Positions 1 through 8,764 of a stretch of DNA of 64,000 nucleotides are shown here, piece by piece. The stretch is from Tistrella mobilis KA081020-065 (lineage in GTDB: Bacteria > Pseudomonadota > Alphaproteobacteria > Tistrellales > Tistrellaceae), in assembly GCF_000264455.2 (NCBI RefSeq), contig NC_017956.1, forward strand, positions 2,958,001-3,022,000, given 5' to 3'. Position 1 is the first letter of the stretch, and each line of letters starts with the position of its first letter. The translations under genes were made by a program, and so were the position numbers. Under the pieces are notes generated by a model. The model was not told the DNA's origin and ran no database searches. It saw only the letters and a list, made by a program, of their open reading frames with translations.

Positions 1-2
1 CG

Positions 3-1313
3 CGTGCGCTCGAAGCCCAGATCGCCGCCCGTGTCCGCAAGGGCGAGGCCGAAGCCGCCGAAAAGCTGATCGGCTCGGCCGAGGTTCAGAAGCTCTTCGA
101 CCGCCCGGCGCTCGACCAGGCGCGCATCCGCGTCGCCTCGCTGCTGCTGATGCAGGGGCAGATCGCCCGCGCCTATGAACTGGCCGGCCCCGCCGCCGAC
201 CGTTCGGCCGCGATCGTGCCCTATGGCCACTGGACCGCGGGTCTCGCGGCCTGGAAGCTCGGCCGTGCCGAAACCGCGCGGCGGCATTTCGAACTCTTCG
301 CCCGCACCGCCGGCCTCTCGGCCTGGAACGAGGCCGCCGGCGCCTTCTGGGCAGCGCGGACCAACATGGCGCTGGGCGATTTCGACACCGCGCAGACCTG
401 GCTCGACCGGGCGGCCCGGCAGCCGCTGACCTTCTATGGCCAGATCGCGCGGGCGATGCTGGGCGCGCCCACCGGCGATGTCTGGCAGCCCTCGCTCGCC
501 GGCGGCGTGACGCCGGGCCTGCGCCGGGCGCTGCTGCAGAACGAGGGGGCCCGCCGGGCGCTGGCCCTTTCCCAGATCGGCGAATACGACCGTGCCGCGG
601 GCGAGGTGGAGCTGGTCGCGGCCGCAGCCGCCCCCGAAGAGGCGCCGGCCGTGGTCGAACTGGCCGAGCAGGTGAACGCGCCCGAGGCCGCCACCGTGAT
701 CGGCCGCAAGGTCGCCGCCGCCTCGGGCATGCCCGATGTCGCCTCGATCTTTCCGGTGCCGGACTACACGCCCCGCGGCGGCTTCTCGGTCGACCGGGCG
801 CTGCTCTATGCGCTGGCCCGCAAGGAAAGCAATTTCAACCCGCATGCCGTCAGCCCCGCGGGCGCCCGCGGCCTGATGCAGCTGATGCCGGGCACGGCGC
901 AGCTGGTGGCCAACAGCCTGGGGCTGGGCGGCGGGCTGTCGCTCAACCGGCCGGACGTGAACCTGCAGCTGGGCCAGGCCTATCTCCGCCGGCTGATGGA
1001 CGAGCCCTATATCGGCAACAATCTGGTCAATGTGCTGGTCGCCTATAATGCCGGCCCGGGCAATCTGCGCCGCTGGCAGGACGGCCGCGGCATCTCTGCC
1101 GACGATGATCCGCTGTTCTTCGTGGAAACCATCCCGGTCGCCGAGACCCGCGACTTCCTTGAGCAGGTGCTGACCAATCTCTGGATCTATCGCAACCGTC
1201 TGGGCCAGACCTCGCCGTCGCTGGCGGCCCTGGCGGAGGGCGACTGGCCGTCTTACGAGACCATCGACGGCAATGTTGGCAGCGACAACGCCGCCATCGC
1301 CTCGCGCCGCTGA
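3..1313 (+). CDS. Soluble lytic murein transglycosylase, 5'-truncated by window edge
   Basis: This protein cleaves the MurNAc-GlcNAc bond of peptidoglycan in the periplasm to give 1,6-anhydro products. The reading frame is open from base 3 with no stop, so the gene begins before the window; the first in-window ATG at 150 is internal. The visible N-terminal half is alpha-helical and Ala/Arg-rich, like the superhelical U/L domains of the Slt70 family. The C-terminal catalytic domain (about nt 770-1200) has ALARKESNFNPHAVSPAGA, with the KES glutamate as the expected catalytic acid, then GLMQLMPGTA and later VAYNAGPGN, the standard SLT motifs. The fold assignment is firm. The paralogue (Slt versus MltE-like) cannot be fixed without the N-terminus. 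Confidence 0.9.
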   Translation, partial: RALEAQIAARVRKGEAEAAEKLIGSAEVQKLFDRPALDQARIRVASLLLMQGQIARAYELAGPAADRSAAIVPYGHWTAGLAAWKLGRAETARRHFELFARTAGLSAWNEAAGAFWAARTNMALGDFDTAQTWLDRAARQPLTFYGQIARAMLGAPTGDVWQPSLAGGVTPGLRRALLQNEGARRALALSQIGEYDRAAGEVELVAAAAAPEEAPAVVELAEQVNAPEAATVIGRKVAAASGMPDVASIFPVPDYTPRGGFSVDRALLYALARKESNFNPHAVSPAGARGLMQLMPGTAQLVANSLGLGGGLSLNRPDVNLQLGQAYLRRLMDEPYIGNNLVNVLVAYNAGPGNLRRWQDGRGISADDDPLFFVETIPVAETRDFLEQVLTNLWIYRNRLGQTSPSLAALAEGDWPSYETIDGNVGSDNAAIASRR

Positions 1314-1453
1314 TCCACAACAGCTCCGGGGGCCGGGCGTCGAGCCGGTGTCGTTCAGAGGGACGGCGCCGGTTTTTCATTGGCCGGGCCGCAATTTGCG
1401 AAGCACCGCCCTGCAGGCATCGCACTTGCCTTCACAGCCGGCCCGGGCGTAGT

Positions 1454-1470
1454 TTGCAAACGACTCGCAA
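1454..1470. promoter_or_regulatory. Candidate Fur-type box upstream of exbB
   Basis: The 17-mer TTGCAAACGACTCGCAA has TTGC/GCAA ends and resembles the alphaproteobacterial Fur consensus (TTGCGAATnATTCGCAA-like, from memory). It sits inside a wider perfect inverted repeat, GTTTGCAA (1452-1459) and TTGCAAAC (1471-1478). It lies about 70 bp before the preferred exbB start. Its position in front of a TonB-energising operon fits iron repression. Binding is inferred. Confidence 0.4.
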
Positions 1471-1542
1471 TTGCAAACCACAAACGGCCGGTGCCACATG
1501 CTGCGATGTGCGCCGGTCCTCGCTCGAGGCAGTGCCCACCCG

Positions 1543-2499
<957 letters not shown>

Positions 2500-2503
2500 C
2501 CCC

Positions 2504-2962
2504 ATGGCCGCGAGATTGGACGACGGCGACGATCTGACCGAATCGCACGAGATCAACGTCACGCCCTTCATCGACGTGATGCTGGTGCTGCTGATCATCT
2601 TCATGGTCGCAGCCCCGCTGGCCACCGTCGACGTGCCGGTCAACCTGCCCACCTCCACGGCCACGCCGCAGCCGCGCCCCGCCAAGCCGGTCTTCCTGAC
2701 CATCAAGCAGGATCTGAGCCTGGCGCTCGGCGAAGAGGCCGTGCCGCGCGATCAGCTGAAGGCCGCACTCGACAAGGCGACGCAGAACAACCCCGACGAG
2801 CGCATCCTGCTCCGCGCCGATCAGAGCGTCGATTACGGCCAGCTGATGGGGGTGATGAACGAGCTGCGGACCGCCGGCTATCTCAAGATCGGCCTGGTCG
2901 GCCTTGAATCCGCCACCGCCGCGGCCGCGGCCGCCGGGCAGCAGCAGGCCGCCGCCAGATGA
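2504..2962 (+). CDS. exbD: TonB-system energizer ExbD (biopolymer transporter)
   Basis: ExbD is the single-span partner of ExbB that couples proton flow to TonB. The 152-aa protein has a short cytoplasmic tail, then one transmembrane helix containing INVTPFIDVMLVLLIIFMVAAPL, where the membrane-embedded aspartate of PFIDV is the conserved proton-carrying residue. A periplasmic ExbD/TolR domain (RADQSVDYGQLMGVMNELRTAGYLKIGLV) follows. The C-terminus is an Ala/Gln run. Its stop overlaps the tonB ATG by 4 nt, indicating translational coupling. Confidence 0.93.
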   Translation: MAARLDDGDDLTESHEINVTPFIDVMLVLLIIFMVAAPLATVDVPVNLPTSTATPQPRPAKPVFLTIKQDLSLALGEEAVPRDQLKAALDKATQNNPDERILLRADQSVDYGQLMGVMNELRTAGYLKIGLVGLESATAAAAAAGQQQAAAR

Positions 2963-3804
2963 GCGCCGGCGCCGACATGCTGCACGGCCCCGGCGCGATG
3001 CGCTGGGGGGCCGCCGGGCTGGTGATCCTGGCGCTGCACGGCGGCGCCCTGCTGGTCGCGGCCGCCCCCTGGGAGATGACCCCGCCGCCGCCGCTGCCGG
3101 AAGCGGCGGTGATGATCGATCTCGCCCCGCTGCCGGCCGCACCGCCCTCGCCCGCCCCCACCCCGCCGCAGGAGGCCGCCCCCGATCCGGCGCCGGCCCC
3201 CGAGCCCGAGGTGGTGGAGCCCGACCTGCCCGATCTGCCGCCGCCACCGCCCGTGCCGGTGCCGGACCCGGAACCCCTGCAGGTCGCACCGAAGCCCAAG
3301 CCCAAGCCCAAGCCGCCGGCACCGCCCAAGCCCCGGGTCCAGACCCCGCCCAAGCCCGTGCCGCCCAAGGTGCAGAAGCCGGTAGAGCAGCCGCCCGAAA
3401 CCGTGCCCGAGAACGCGACCGCCCAGGCATCGGGCGCCCCGGCCGCACCGACACAGTCGTCGGCCCCGGCCGGTCCGCCCACGCCCGCAGCGCCTGCCTC
3501 GTACATGACCACCGATGCCGCGCGCAGCTGGCAGGCGGAGATGTTCGCCCATCTGGAACGCCATCGCCGCTATCCGCGCCAGGCCCAGCTGCGCAACCAG
3601 CAGGGCCAGGTGACGCTGCGCTTCAGCATCGACCGCGAGGGCCATGTGCTCGCCTCGTCGATCGAGCGCCCGTCTGGCAATGCGCTCTTCGACCGCGAGA
3701 CCCTGGCGATGATGAAGCGCGCCGATCCGCTGCCGCCGCCGCCCGACGACATCCCGTCGACGGAACTCACCTTCGTGGTGCCCGTCATCTTCTCTCTGCG
3801 CTGA
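2959..3804 (+). CDS. tonB: Energy transducer TonB
   Basis: TonB spans the periplasm and transmits ExbBD energy to outer-membrane receptors such as the one at 29.0-31.5 kb. The 281-aa protein has one N-terminal membrane helix (GLVILALHGGALLVAAAPW). A very long Pro-rich stretch follows, with Glu-Pro and then Lys-Pro repeats (PKPKPKPKPP) at about residues 60-150. The C-terminal TonB domain at about 190-281 has RHRRYPRQAQLRNQQGQVTLRFSIDREGHV. It starts within the exbD stop (ATGA). Confidence 0.95.
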   Translation: MSAGADMLHGPGAMRWGAAGLVILALHGGALLVAAAPWEMTPPPPLPEAAVMIDLAPLPAAPPSPAPTPPQEAAPDPAPAPEPEVVEPDLPDLPPPPPVPVPDPEPLQVAPKPKPKPKPPAPPKPRVQTPPKPVPPKVQKPVEQPPETVPENATAQASGAPAAPTQSSAPAGPPTPAAPASYMTTDAARSWQAEMFAHLERHRRYPRQAQLRNQQGQVTLRFSIDREGHVLASSIERPSGNALFDRETLAMMKRADPLPPPPDDIPSTELTFVVPVIFSLR

Positions 3805-3817
3805 GCGCCGTCCTGGA

Positions 3818-3870
3818 CCTCCGCCCCCGGTCGGGCTAGCCTTCTCGGCCCACCCGACCACCGGCGGAGG
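3818..3870 (+). promoter_or_regulatory. Hairpin covering the moaB ribosome binding site
   Basis: CCTCCGCC (3818-3825) can pair with GGCGGAGG (3863-3870), and GGTCGGG (3829-3835) with CCCGACC (3853-3859), leaving a small internal loop. The 3' arm contains the only GGAGG upstream of the moaB ATG at 3881. It lies 13 bp after the tonB stop, so it could work as a tonB 3'-end structure, an RBS-sequestering element, or both. No U-run follows. Confidence 0.45.
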
Positions 3871-3880
3871 ACCGACCCCC

Positions 3881-4420
3881 ATGCCCGGCCGCATCGACGA
3901 GAGCCGCCCGTTTCTGGCCGTCAACATCGCCCTGCTGACGGTCTCCGACAGCCGCACGCCCAAGACCGACACCTCCGGCGACCTGCTCGCCGGCCGCATC
4001 GCAGAGGCCGGCCACAACCTCGCCGCCCGGCTGATCCTGCCCGATGACGAAGACCGTCTGGCCGCACAATTCGCCGCCTGGGCCGCAGATCCCGAAATCG
4101 ACGTCGTGATCTCGACCGGCGGCACCGGCGTCACCGGCCGCGACGTCACCCCGGAAGCCCTGCGCCGGGTGATCGAGAAGCCGATCGAGGGCTTCGGCGA
4201 GCTGTTCCGCTGGCTGTCCTTCGCCAAGATCGGCACCTCGACGGTCCAGTCCCGCGCCCTCGCCGGCGTGGCGAAAGGCACCTATTTCTTCGCCGTGCCC
4301 GGCTCCACCTCGGCCTGCCGCGATGCCTGGGACGAGATCCTGGTCCTGCAGCTCGACAACCGTCACCGCCCGTGCAATTTCGTCGAGCTGATGCCGCGGC
4401 TGCGCGAACACGAAGCCTGA
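3881..4420 (+). CDS. moaB: Molybdenum cofactor biosynthesis protein B (MoaB/Mog family)
   Basis: Members of this family bind molybdopterin and adenylylate it during molybdenum cofactor synthesis. The 179-aa protein has the MoCF_biosynth fold: LLTVSDSRTPKTDTSGDLLAGRIAEAGH at the start, then the molybdopterin-binding signature VVISTGGTGVTGRDVTPEAL, and AVPGSTSACRDAWDEIL near the end. The length fits MoaB. It lies downstream of tonB on the same strand but behind a 76-bp gap with a strong hairpin. No other moa genes are in the window. Confidence 0.92.
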   Translation: MPGRIDESRPFLAVNIALLTVSDSRTPKTDTSGDLLAGRIAEAGHNLAARLILPDDEDRLAAQFAAWAADPEIDVVISTGGTGVTGRDVTPEALRRVIEKPIEGFGELFRWLSFAKIGTSTVQSRALAGVAKGTYFFAVPGSTSACRDAWDEILVLQLDNRHRPCNFVELMPRLREHEA

Positions 4421-4495
4421 TCGCGGGCTTCACAGCCGGGCATTGCCCCCGTATAGTGCAGCGATGTTCCCGTTATGTTCGCGGGGAGGTCGCCC

Positions 4496-5704
4496 ATGGA
4501 CCCCTTCAAACCCCTGACCCGACGGCCCGGCCAGCGCCAGGCCGAGGCCGATCGTGCGGCCGCCGCGGCACGGCTCGGTCTCGACCCGCATCGCGGCCGG
4601 GGTGCCGTCAGCAATCGCGACGGCCGCTTCGAACGTTTCAGCCACCAGGCCGCCGATGACGGCTGGGGCCGTCCCGAGGCGGAGGACGCTTCCGACGCGG
4701 AGGCCACGTCGAAGGCGCCGGCCGGCGCGCGCCGCAGAACCGAACTGCGCGGCGTGGTCGCGCGCACGGCTCTTGCCCGCAACGACAGCCCCGACATCCC
4801 CTTCGATGCCTCGATCAACCCCTATCGGGGCTGCGAGCACGGCTGCATCTACTGCTATGCCCGGCCGAGCCATGCCTATCTCGGCCTCTCGCCCGGGCTC
4901 GATTTCGAAACGGTGATCGAGGTGAAGCGCGGCCTGGCCGAGGCGCTGATCCGCGACCTGTCGAAGCCCGGCTATGTTCCGTCCACGATCACCATCGGCG
5001 GCAATACCGACCCGTATCAGCCGGCCGAAAAGACCGAGGGGTTGACCAGGGCGGCGATCGAGGTGCTGACCCGGCATCGCCACCCCTTCGCGATCATCAC
5101 CAAATCGGCGCTGGTGCTGCGCGATCTGGACCTGATCGCGCCGGCCGCCGCCGCGGGACTTGCCCAGGTGGCCGTCTCGGTCACCACGCTGGATGCCGGC
5201 CTCGCCCGCGCCATGGAACCCCGCGCCGCCACCCCCGGCCGGCGGATCGACGCGATCCGCGGCCTGGCCGCAGCCGGCGTACCGGTGACCGTGATGGCGG
5301 CACCGCTGGTCCCCGGCCTCACCGATCACGAATTGGAGGGCATTCTCGCCGCCGCGGCAGAGGCGGGCGCGGTGCGCGCCGGCTGGATCATGCTGCGCTT
5401 GCCGCGGGAAATCGCCGGCCTGTTCGAGGAATGGCTGCGCCTGGAACGCCCGGCCCGGGCCGAACGGGTTCTGGCCGCCGTACGCGCCACCCGCGGCGGT
5501 GCGCTCTATGACAGCGGCTTCGGCCGGCGGATGACCGGCACCGGCATCGAGGCGAAGCTGATCGCCGACCGCTTCCGCCTCGCCTGCCGCAAGCTTGGCC
5601 TCAACCAACGCTCCTACAAACTCACCACCGCCCTGTTCACCCCACCGGCCCGCCCCACAAAAGCGGAGCGTGCGGGCCAGATGGATCTGTTCGGGCGGGG
5701 GTAA
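4496..5704 (+). CDS. Radical SAM protein, PA0069 family
   Basis: This is a 402-aa protein of the Elp3-like radical SAM superfamily, known mainly as the PA0069/SplB-like family; its reaction is unknown to me. The [4Fe-4S] motif is CEHGCIYC, a CX3CX2C, preceded by the NPYRGCEHGC context typical of the family. ITIGGNTDPYQPAEK follows as the SAM-binding beta-2 region. An upstream ATG at 4475 is in frame, but GGGGAGG at 4483-4489 sits six bases before the ATG at 4496, which is therefore preferred. It stands alone between moaB and a convergent operon. Confidence 0.85.
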   Translation: MDPFKPLTRRPGQRQAEADRAAAAARLGLDPHRGRGAVSNRDGRFERFSHQAADDGWGRPEAEDASDAEATSKAPAGARRRTELRGVVARTALARNDSPDIPFDASINPYRGCEHGCIYCYARPSHAYLGLSPGLDFETVIEVKRGLAEALIRDLSKPGYVPSTITIGGNTDPYQPAEKTEGLTRAAIEVLTRHRHPFAIITKSALVLRDLDLIAPAAAAGLAQVAVSVTTLDAGLARAMEPRAATPGRRIDAIRGLAAAGVPVTVMAAPLVPGLTDHELEGILAAAAEAGAVRAGWIMLRLPREIAGLFEEWLRLERPARAERVLAAVRATRGGALYDSGFGRRMTGTGIEAKLIADRFRLACRKLGLNQRSYKLTTALFTPPARPTKAERAGQMDLFGRG

Positions 5705-5711
5705 GCGCGCG

Positions 5712-7367
5712 TCACTGCGGCCGGTCTGCCGCCCGCCAGACCGCCATCTGCCGGCTGCGGAAGGGCTGGACATAGACGGGGGGCCAGCCGGGTGCGCCCC
5801 GGGCATCGATGCGTCCGGCGATGATGCCGCCGGGGTTGTCCGACGCCCAGCGGGTGATGTCGCCATCGGCGGGGAATTCGGTCACCGGCGCCGTCAGCCG
5901 GCCCTGGAAATCGAGCATGCCGTCATGGCTGCCGCCGACGAACACCACCGGCCCGCCATCCGCGGCCACCAGCCGGGCGACCTCCTGCGCCGCCGGCCGG
6001 ATGTCGAAGGCCCGGAAGGGGCCGAGCCCGCCATAGACGGTCAGCATCACCAGCACGCCCACCCAGGCAAGCGCCGCCCGCTTCAGCGCCGCGGCCGGGT
6101 CGAGATCGGGCGAGGCGTAGATCGCCGCCGCCACCACCGCCAGCCCCGCCACCAGCGCCACCGCCAGCGGCCCCCAGGCGATGACGGTCCCGGACATACC
6201 GGCCAGCCGCCCCACCACAGGCGGCAGGGCGGCAATGATGCCCGCCACCACAACCAGGGCCGCCGGCAGCAGCCAGGTCCGGCGCAGCCAGCGGTTCAGC
6301 GGCCGCATCGGCGCGCCGTCGGCCATGCGGGCCAGCAGCAGCGCCACCGGCCCCAGCGCCGGCAGCAGATAATGGATCTGCTTGGCGCTGACGAAGCTCA
6401 TCGTGAGGAAGGCGCCGGCGGCGACCACCAGGCACAGGCGGCTGCCGGCATCGGGCCGGCCCAGGCTGGCGCGCAGCCGGCGCCAGAAGGCCGGCACCAC
6501 CAGGAAGGGCAGCAGCATCGCGGGCAGGATCGCCGGATAGAACCACCAGGGCCGGGCATGGTCGAAAGCCTGCACCACCCGGCCGGCGGTCTGGCCCCAC
6601 AGCAGCATGCGCGCGAATTCAGGCCCGCCCGCCAGCGCCGCCGGCAGGGCCCAGCCCAGGATCAGGACGATGCCGATCGCCACGGCCCCCAGCCCCTGCA
6701 GGGCGAAGCGCTTCCAGCCATGCGGCGGCACCCGGCCCGCCCAGAGCGGGGCCGCGATCAGCGCCGGCAGCACGAACACCGCCGCCACCGGCCCCTTGGC
6801 CAGCAGGCCGATGCCCAGCCCCAGACCGGTCACCACCATGTCCCGCGGCAGGCCGCGATGGGCCAGATCATGCAGGCCGATCAGGGCGATCGTCACCCCC
6901 AGCGCCACCGGCACGTCGAACATCACCATGGTGGCGAACAGCGTGACCGGCCCCATGCCCACCAGCAGCGGCAGGGCAAGCGGTGCCACCCCCGGCCGTT
7001 CGGGCCACAGCCGGCGGCCCAGCGCATGGGTCGCCCACAGCAGACCGGCGGCAAACCCCACCGGCACCAGCCGTGCGGCGGTTTCCGACACGCCCGCCAC
7101 CGCCCAGACCAGGCGGATCGCCCAGAACAGCAGCGGCGGCTTGTGGGTATAGCCCTGGCCGTCCAGATGCGGCACCAGCAGGTTGCCGGCGCGGGTCATG
7201 TCCCAGGCAACCGTCAGATAGCGGGTCTCGTCCACCGGCAGCGGCGGGCGGAACAGAATGGCGGTCACGCCCAGCACCAGCAGCATGGCCGCCGCCAGCG
7301 CAAGATCGGCCGCAGCCGTCCGGGCCAGACCCGGACGGGCGGCATGTTCCGTCGTGGTGGTGGTCAT
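5712..7367 (-). CDS. Glycosyltransferase family 39 membrane protein (ArnT-like)
   Basis: This is a 551-aa polytopic membrane enzyme expected to transfer a sugar from a polyprenyl-phosphate donor to an envelope acceptor on the periplasmic side. About 11-12 hydrophobic helices are visible. The first periplasmic loop has PPLPVDETRYLTVAWDMTRAGNLLVPHLDGQGYTHKPPLLFW, where DE is the GT39 (PMT/ArnT) catalytic acidic pair and YTHKPPLLFW is strongly ArnT-like. The start overlaps the LAB_N gene stop by 4 nt. It is the last gene of a GT2-LAB_N-GT39 operon, the usual arrangement for lipid A or undecaprenyl sugar modification. Calling it arnT would need the Ara4N genes, which are absent here. Confidence 0.88.
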   Translation of the reverse strand: MTTTTTEHAARPGLARTAAADLALAAAMLLVLGVTAILFRPPLPVDETRYLTVAWDMTRAGNLLVPHLDGQGYTHKPPLLFWAIRLVWAVAGVSETAARLVPVGFAAGLLWATHALGRRLWPERPGVAPLALPLLVGMGPVTLFATMVMFDVPVALGVTIALIGLHDLAHRGLPRDMVVTGLGLGIGLLAKGPVAAVFVLPALIAAPLWAGRVPPHGWKRFALQGLGAVAIGIVLILGWALPAALAGGPEFARMLLWGQTAGRVVQAFDHARPWWFYPAILPAMLLPFLVVPAFWRRLRASLGRPDAGSRLCLVVAAGAFLTMSFVSAKQIHYLLPALGPVALLLARMADGAPMRPLNRWLRRTWLLPAALVVVAGIIAALPPVVGRLAGMSGTVIAWGPLAVALVAGLAVVAAAIYASPDLDPAAALKRAALAWVGVLVMLTVYGGLGPFRAFDIRPAAQEVARLVAADGGPVVFVGGSHDGMLDFQGRLTAPVTEFPADGDITRWASDNPGGIIAGRIDARGAPGWPPVYVQPFRSRQMAVWRAADRPQ

Positions 7368-7708
7368 CCGGCCGATACCGCGATATCGGCCGGCTGGCGC
7401 GACGCAGCCGCTTCCTTGCGGATCAGCACCAGATTGCGCAGATAGACAAGCAGCCCCATGCCCTGGCCGGCGATGAACACCGGGTCACCCCGCTTCACCG
7501 CATAAACGAACAGCAGCGCCCCGCCGCCCAGGCTGAAATACCAGAACAACACCGGGATATAGCTGCGCCGGCGCCGTTCACTCGCCACCCACTGCACGAT
7601 GAACCGCGCGGAAAACAGCGCCTGGCCGGCGAAGCCCACAATCAGCCACAGGTCGAACCAGTCATCCGAAGGGGTGATGGCATCAAGGATTGCGCCAAGC
7701 AGGGTCAT
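7364..7708 (-). CDS. Lipid-A-disaccharide synthase N-terminal-like (LAB_N) membrane protein
   Basis: This is a 114-aa protein with about three membrane helices and the family signature FSARFIVQWVASERRRRSYIPVLFWYFSLGGGALLFVYAV. LAB_N proteins resemble the N-terminus of some LpxB proteins but lack its catalytic part. They are typically found between a GT2 polyprenyl-phosphate glycosyltransferase and a GT39 transferase, as here, and are thought to help move or modify lipid-linked sugars. It is coupled on both sides by 4-nt overlaps (7705-7708 and 7364-7367). Confidence 0.88.
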   Translation of the reverse strand: MTLLGAILDAITPSDDWFDLWLIVGFAGQALFSARFIVQWVASERRRRSYIPVLFWYFSLGGGALLFVYAVKRGDPVFIAGQGMGLLVYLRNLVLIRKEAAASRQPADIAVSAG

Positions 7709-8607
7709 GCTGCGGCTTCTCCGCTGCTGATCGCCGCCCGGGATGCCGCCGGTTCGGCGGCCGCAGACGGCTTCTGAAGGGCAAACCCGGCCGGCCCGGC
7801 AGACAGGGGGGCCATGGCAGACGGGGCAGGCATGGCCAGCGCGCGGCCGATCGGGTCCAACGGCCGCAGCCGGTGCTGCAGCCAGGCGACCCCGGCCAGA
7901 TCCACGATGCCCTGCAGGGCGCGGGTCAGGGTGCGGTATTTGGACCGCCCGCCCCGGCGGCGGCGATCCGTCACCTCTACCGACACGACCCGGCCGCCGG
8001 CGGCGGTCACCAGGCTCGGCATGAAACGATGGGCATGGTCGAACAGCGGCAGCGACAGCAGGTCGTCGCGCGCAATCACCCGCAGCCCGCAGCCGCTGTC
8101 GGGGGTGCCGTCCTGCAGCACCCGGCTGCGGATGCCGTTGGCGACCCGCGACACCAGCTTGCGCCAGGCGCCATCCGCCCGGCCCTTGCGGTGGCCGGCC
8201 ACCATCACCCCGCGCGCGGGCCCGCCCGCCTCGATCATCCAGCGCCGGATCAGCCGGGCAAGATCGGCCGGGTCGTTCTGGCCGTCGGCATCCAGCGTGG
8301 CGATCACCCGCCCGCGCGCCGCACGAAACCCGGTGGTCATGGCCGCACTCTGGCCGCGGCCGCGATCATGGGCGATCGCGACCAGCCGCGGATCGGCCGA
8401 GGCCGCAGCGGCCAGCAGACGGTCGGACCCGTCGCTGCTGCCATCGTCGACGGCGATGATCTCGTAGCCGCCGGCCAGGATGTCCGGCGTCGCGAAGGCC
8501 CGGTGAATCTCGGCGATCAGGGGCAGGATGGCGGCCGCCTCGTCGCGGACCGGCAGCACCAGGCTGATCAGCGGAGCGGCGGAAACCGGATTACGGCTGG
8601 GGAGCAT
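7705..8607 (-). CDS. Family 2 glycosyltransferase (polyprenyl-phosphate sugar transferase)
   Basis: This 300-aa cytoplasmic GT-A enzyme probably loads a sugar onto undecaprenyl phosphate for the downstream GT39. It has the GT2 start LISLVLPVRDEAAAILPLIAEI, the nucleotide-binding IIAVDDGSSDGSD, and the metal-binding DADGQNDPADLARLI, where dolichyl-phosphate mannosyltransferases usually have DADLQDPP. The ATG at 8607 has GAGG eight bases upstream and is preferred over an in-frame GTG at 8649. It is the first gene of the operon with the LAB_N and GT39 genes. Confidence 0.88.
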   Translation of the reverse strand: MLPSRNPVSAAPLISLVLPVRDEAAAILPLIAEIHRAFATPDILAGGYEIIAVDDGSSDGSDRLLAAAASADPRLVAIAHDRGRGQSAAMTTGFRAARGRVIATLDADGQNDPADLARLIRRWMIEAGGPARGVMVAGHRKGRADGAWRKLVSRVANGIRSRVLQDGTPDSGCGLRVIARDDLLSLPLFDHAHRFMPSLVTAAGGRVVSVEVTDRRRRGGRSKYRTLTRALQGIVDLAGVAWLQHRLRPLDPIGRALAMPAPSAMAPLSAGPAGFALQKPSAAAEPAASRAAISSGEAAA

Positions 8608-8687
8608 GGCTGGGCCTCGCTCGCTATGGGTTCGGATCGATGCCGGCACGGCATCCTGGTCCGCATGACCCTAGGCTTGTGCCCTTA

Positions 8688-8757
8688 CCCTGTGCTTACA
8701 CCACCCTGTGCTTACACCACCCCTCCTTGTCTTGCGCCCCCCTCCTTGTCTTGCGCC
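8688..8757. repeat. Two adjacent tandem duplications in a short intergenic region
   Basis: A 16-bp unit ccctgtgcttacacca occurs twice head to tail (8688-8703, 8704-8719). Directly after it, ctccttgtcttgcgcc occurs twice with a 19-bp period (8723-8738, 8742-8757). The block fills the gap between the histidine kinase stop (8765) and the GT2 start, so it lies in the promoter/leader region of the glycosylation operon. Confidence 0.85.
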
Positions 8758-8764
8758 GCCCGAC

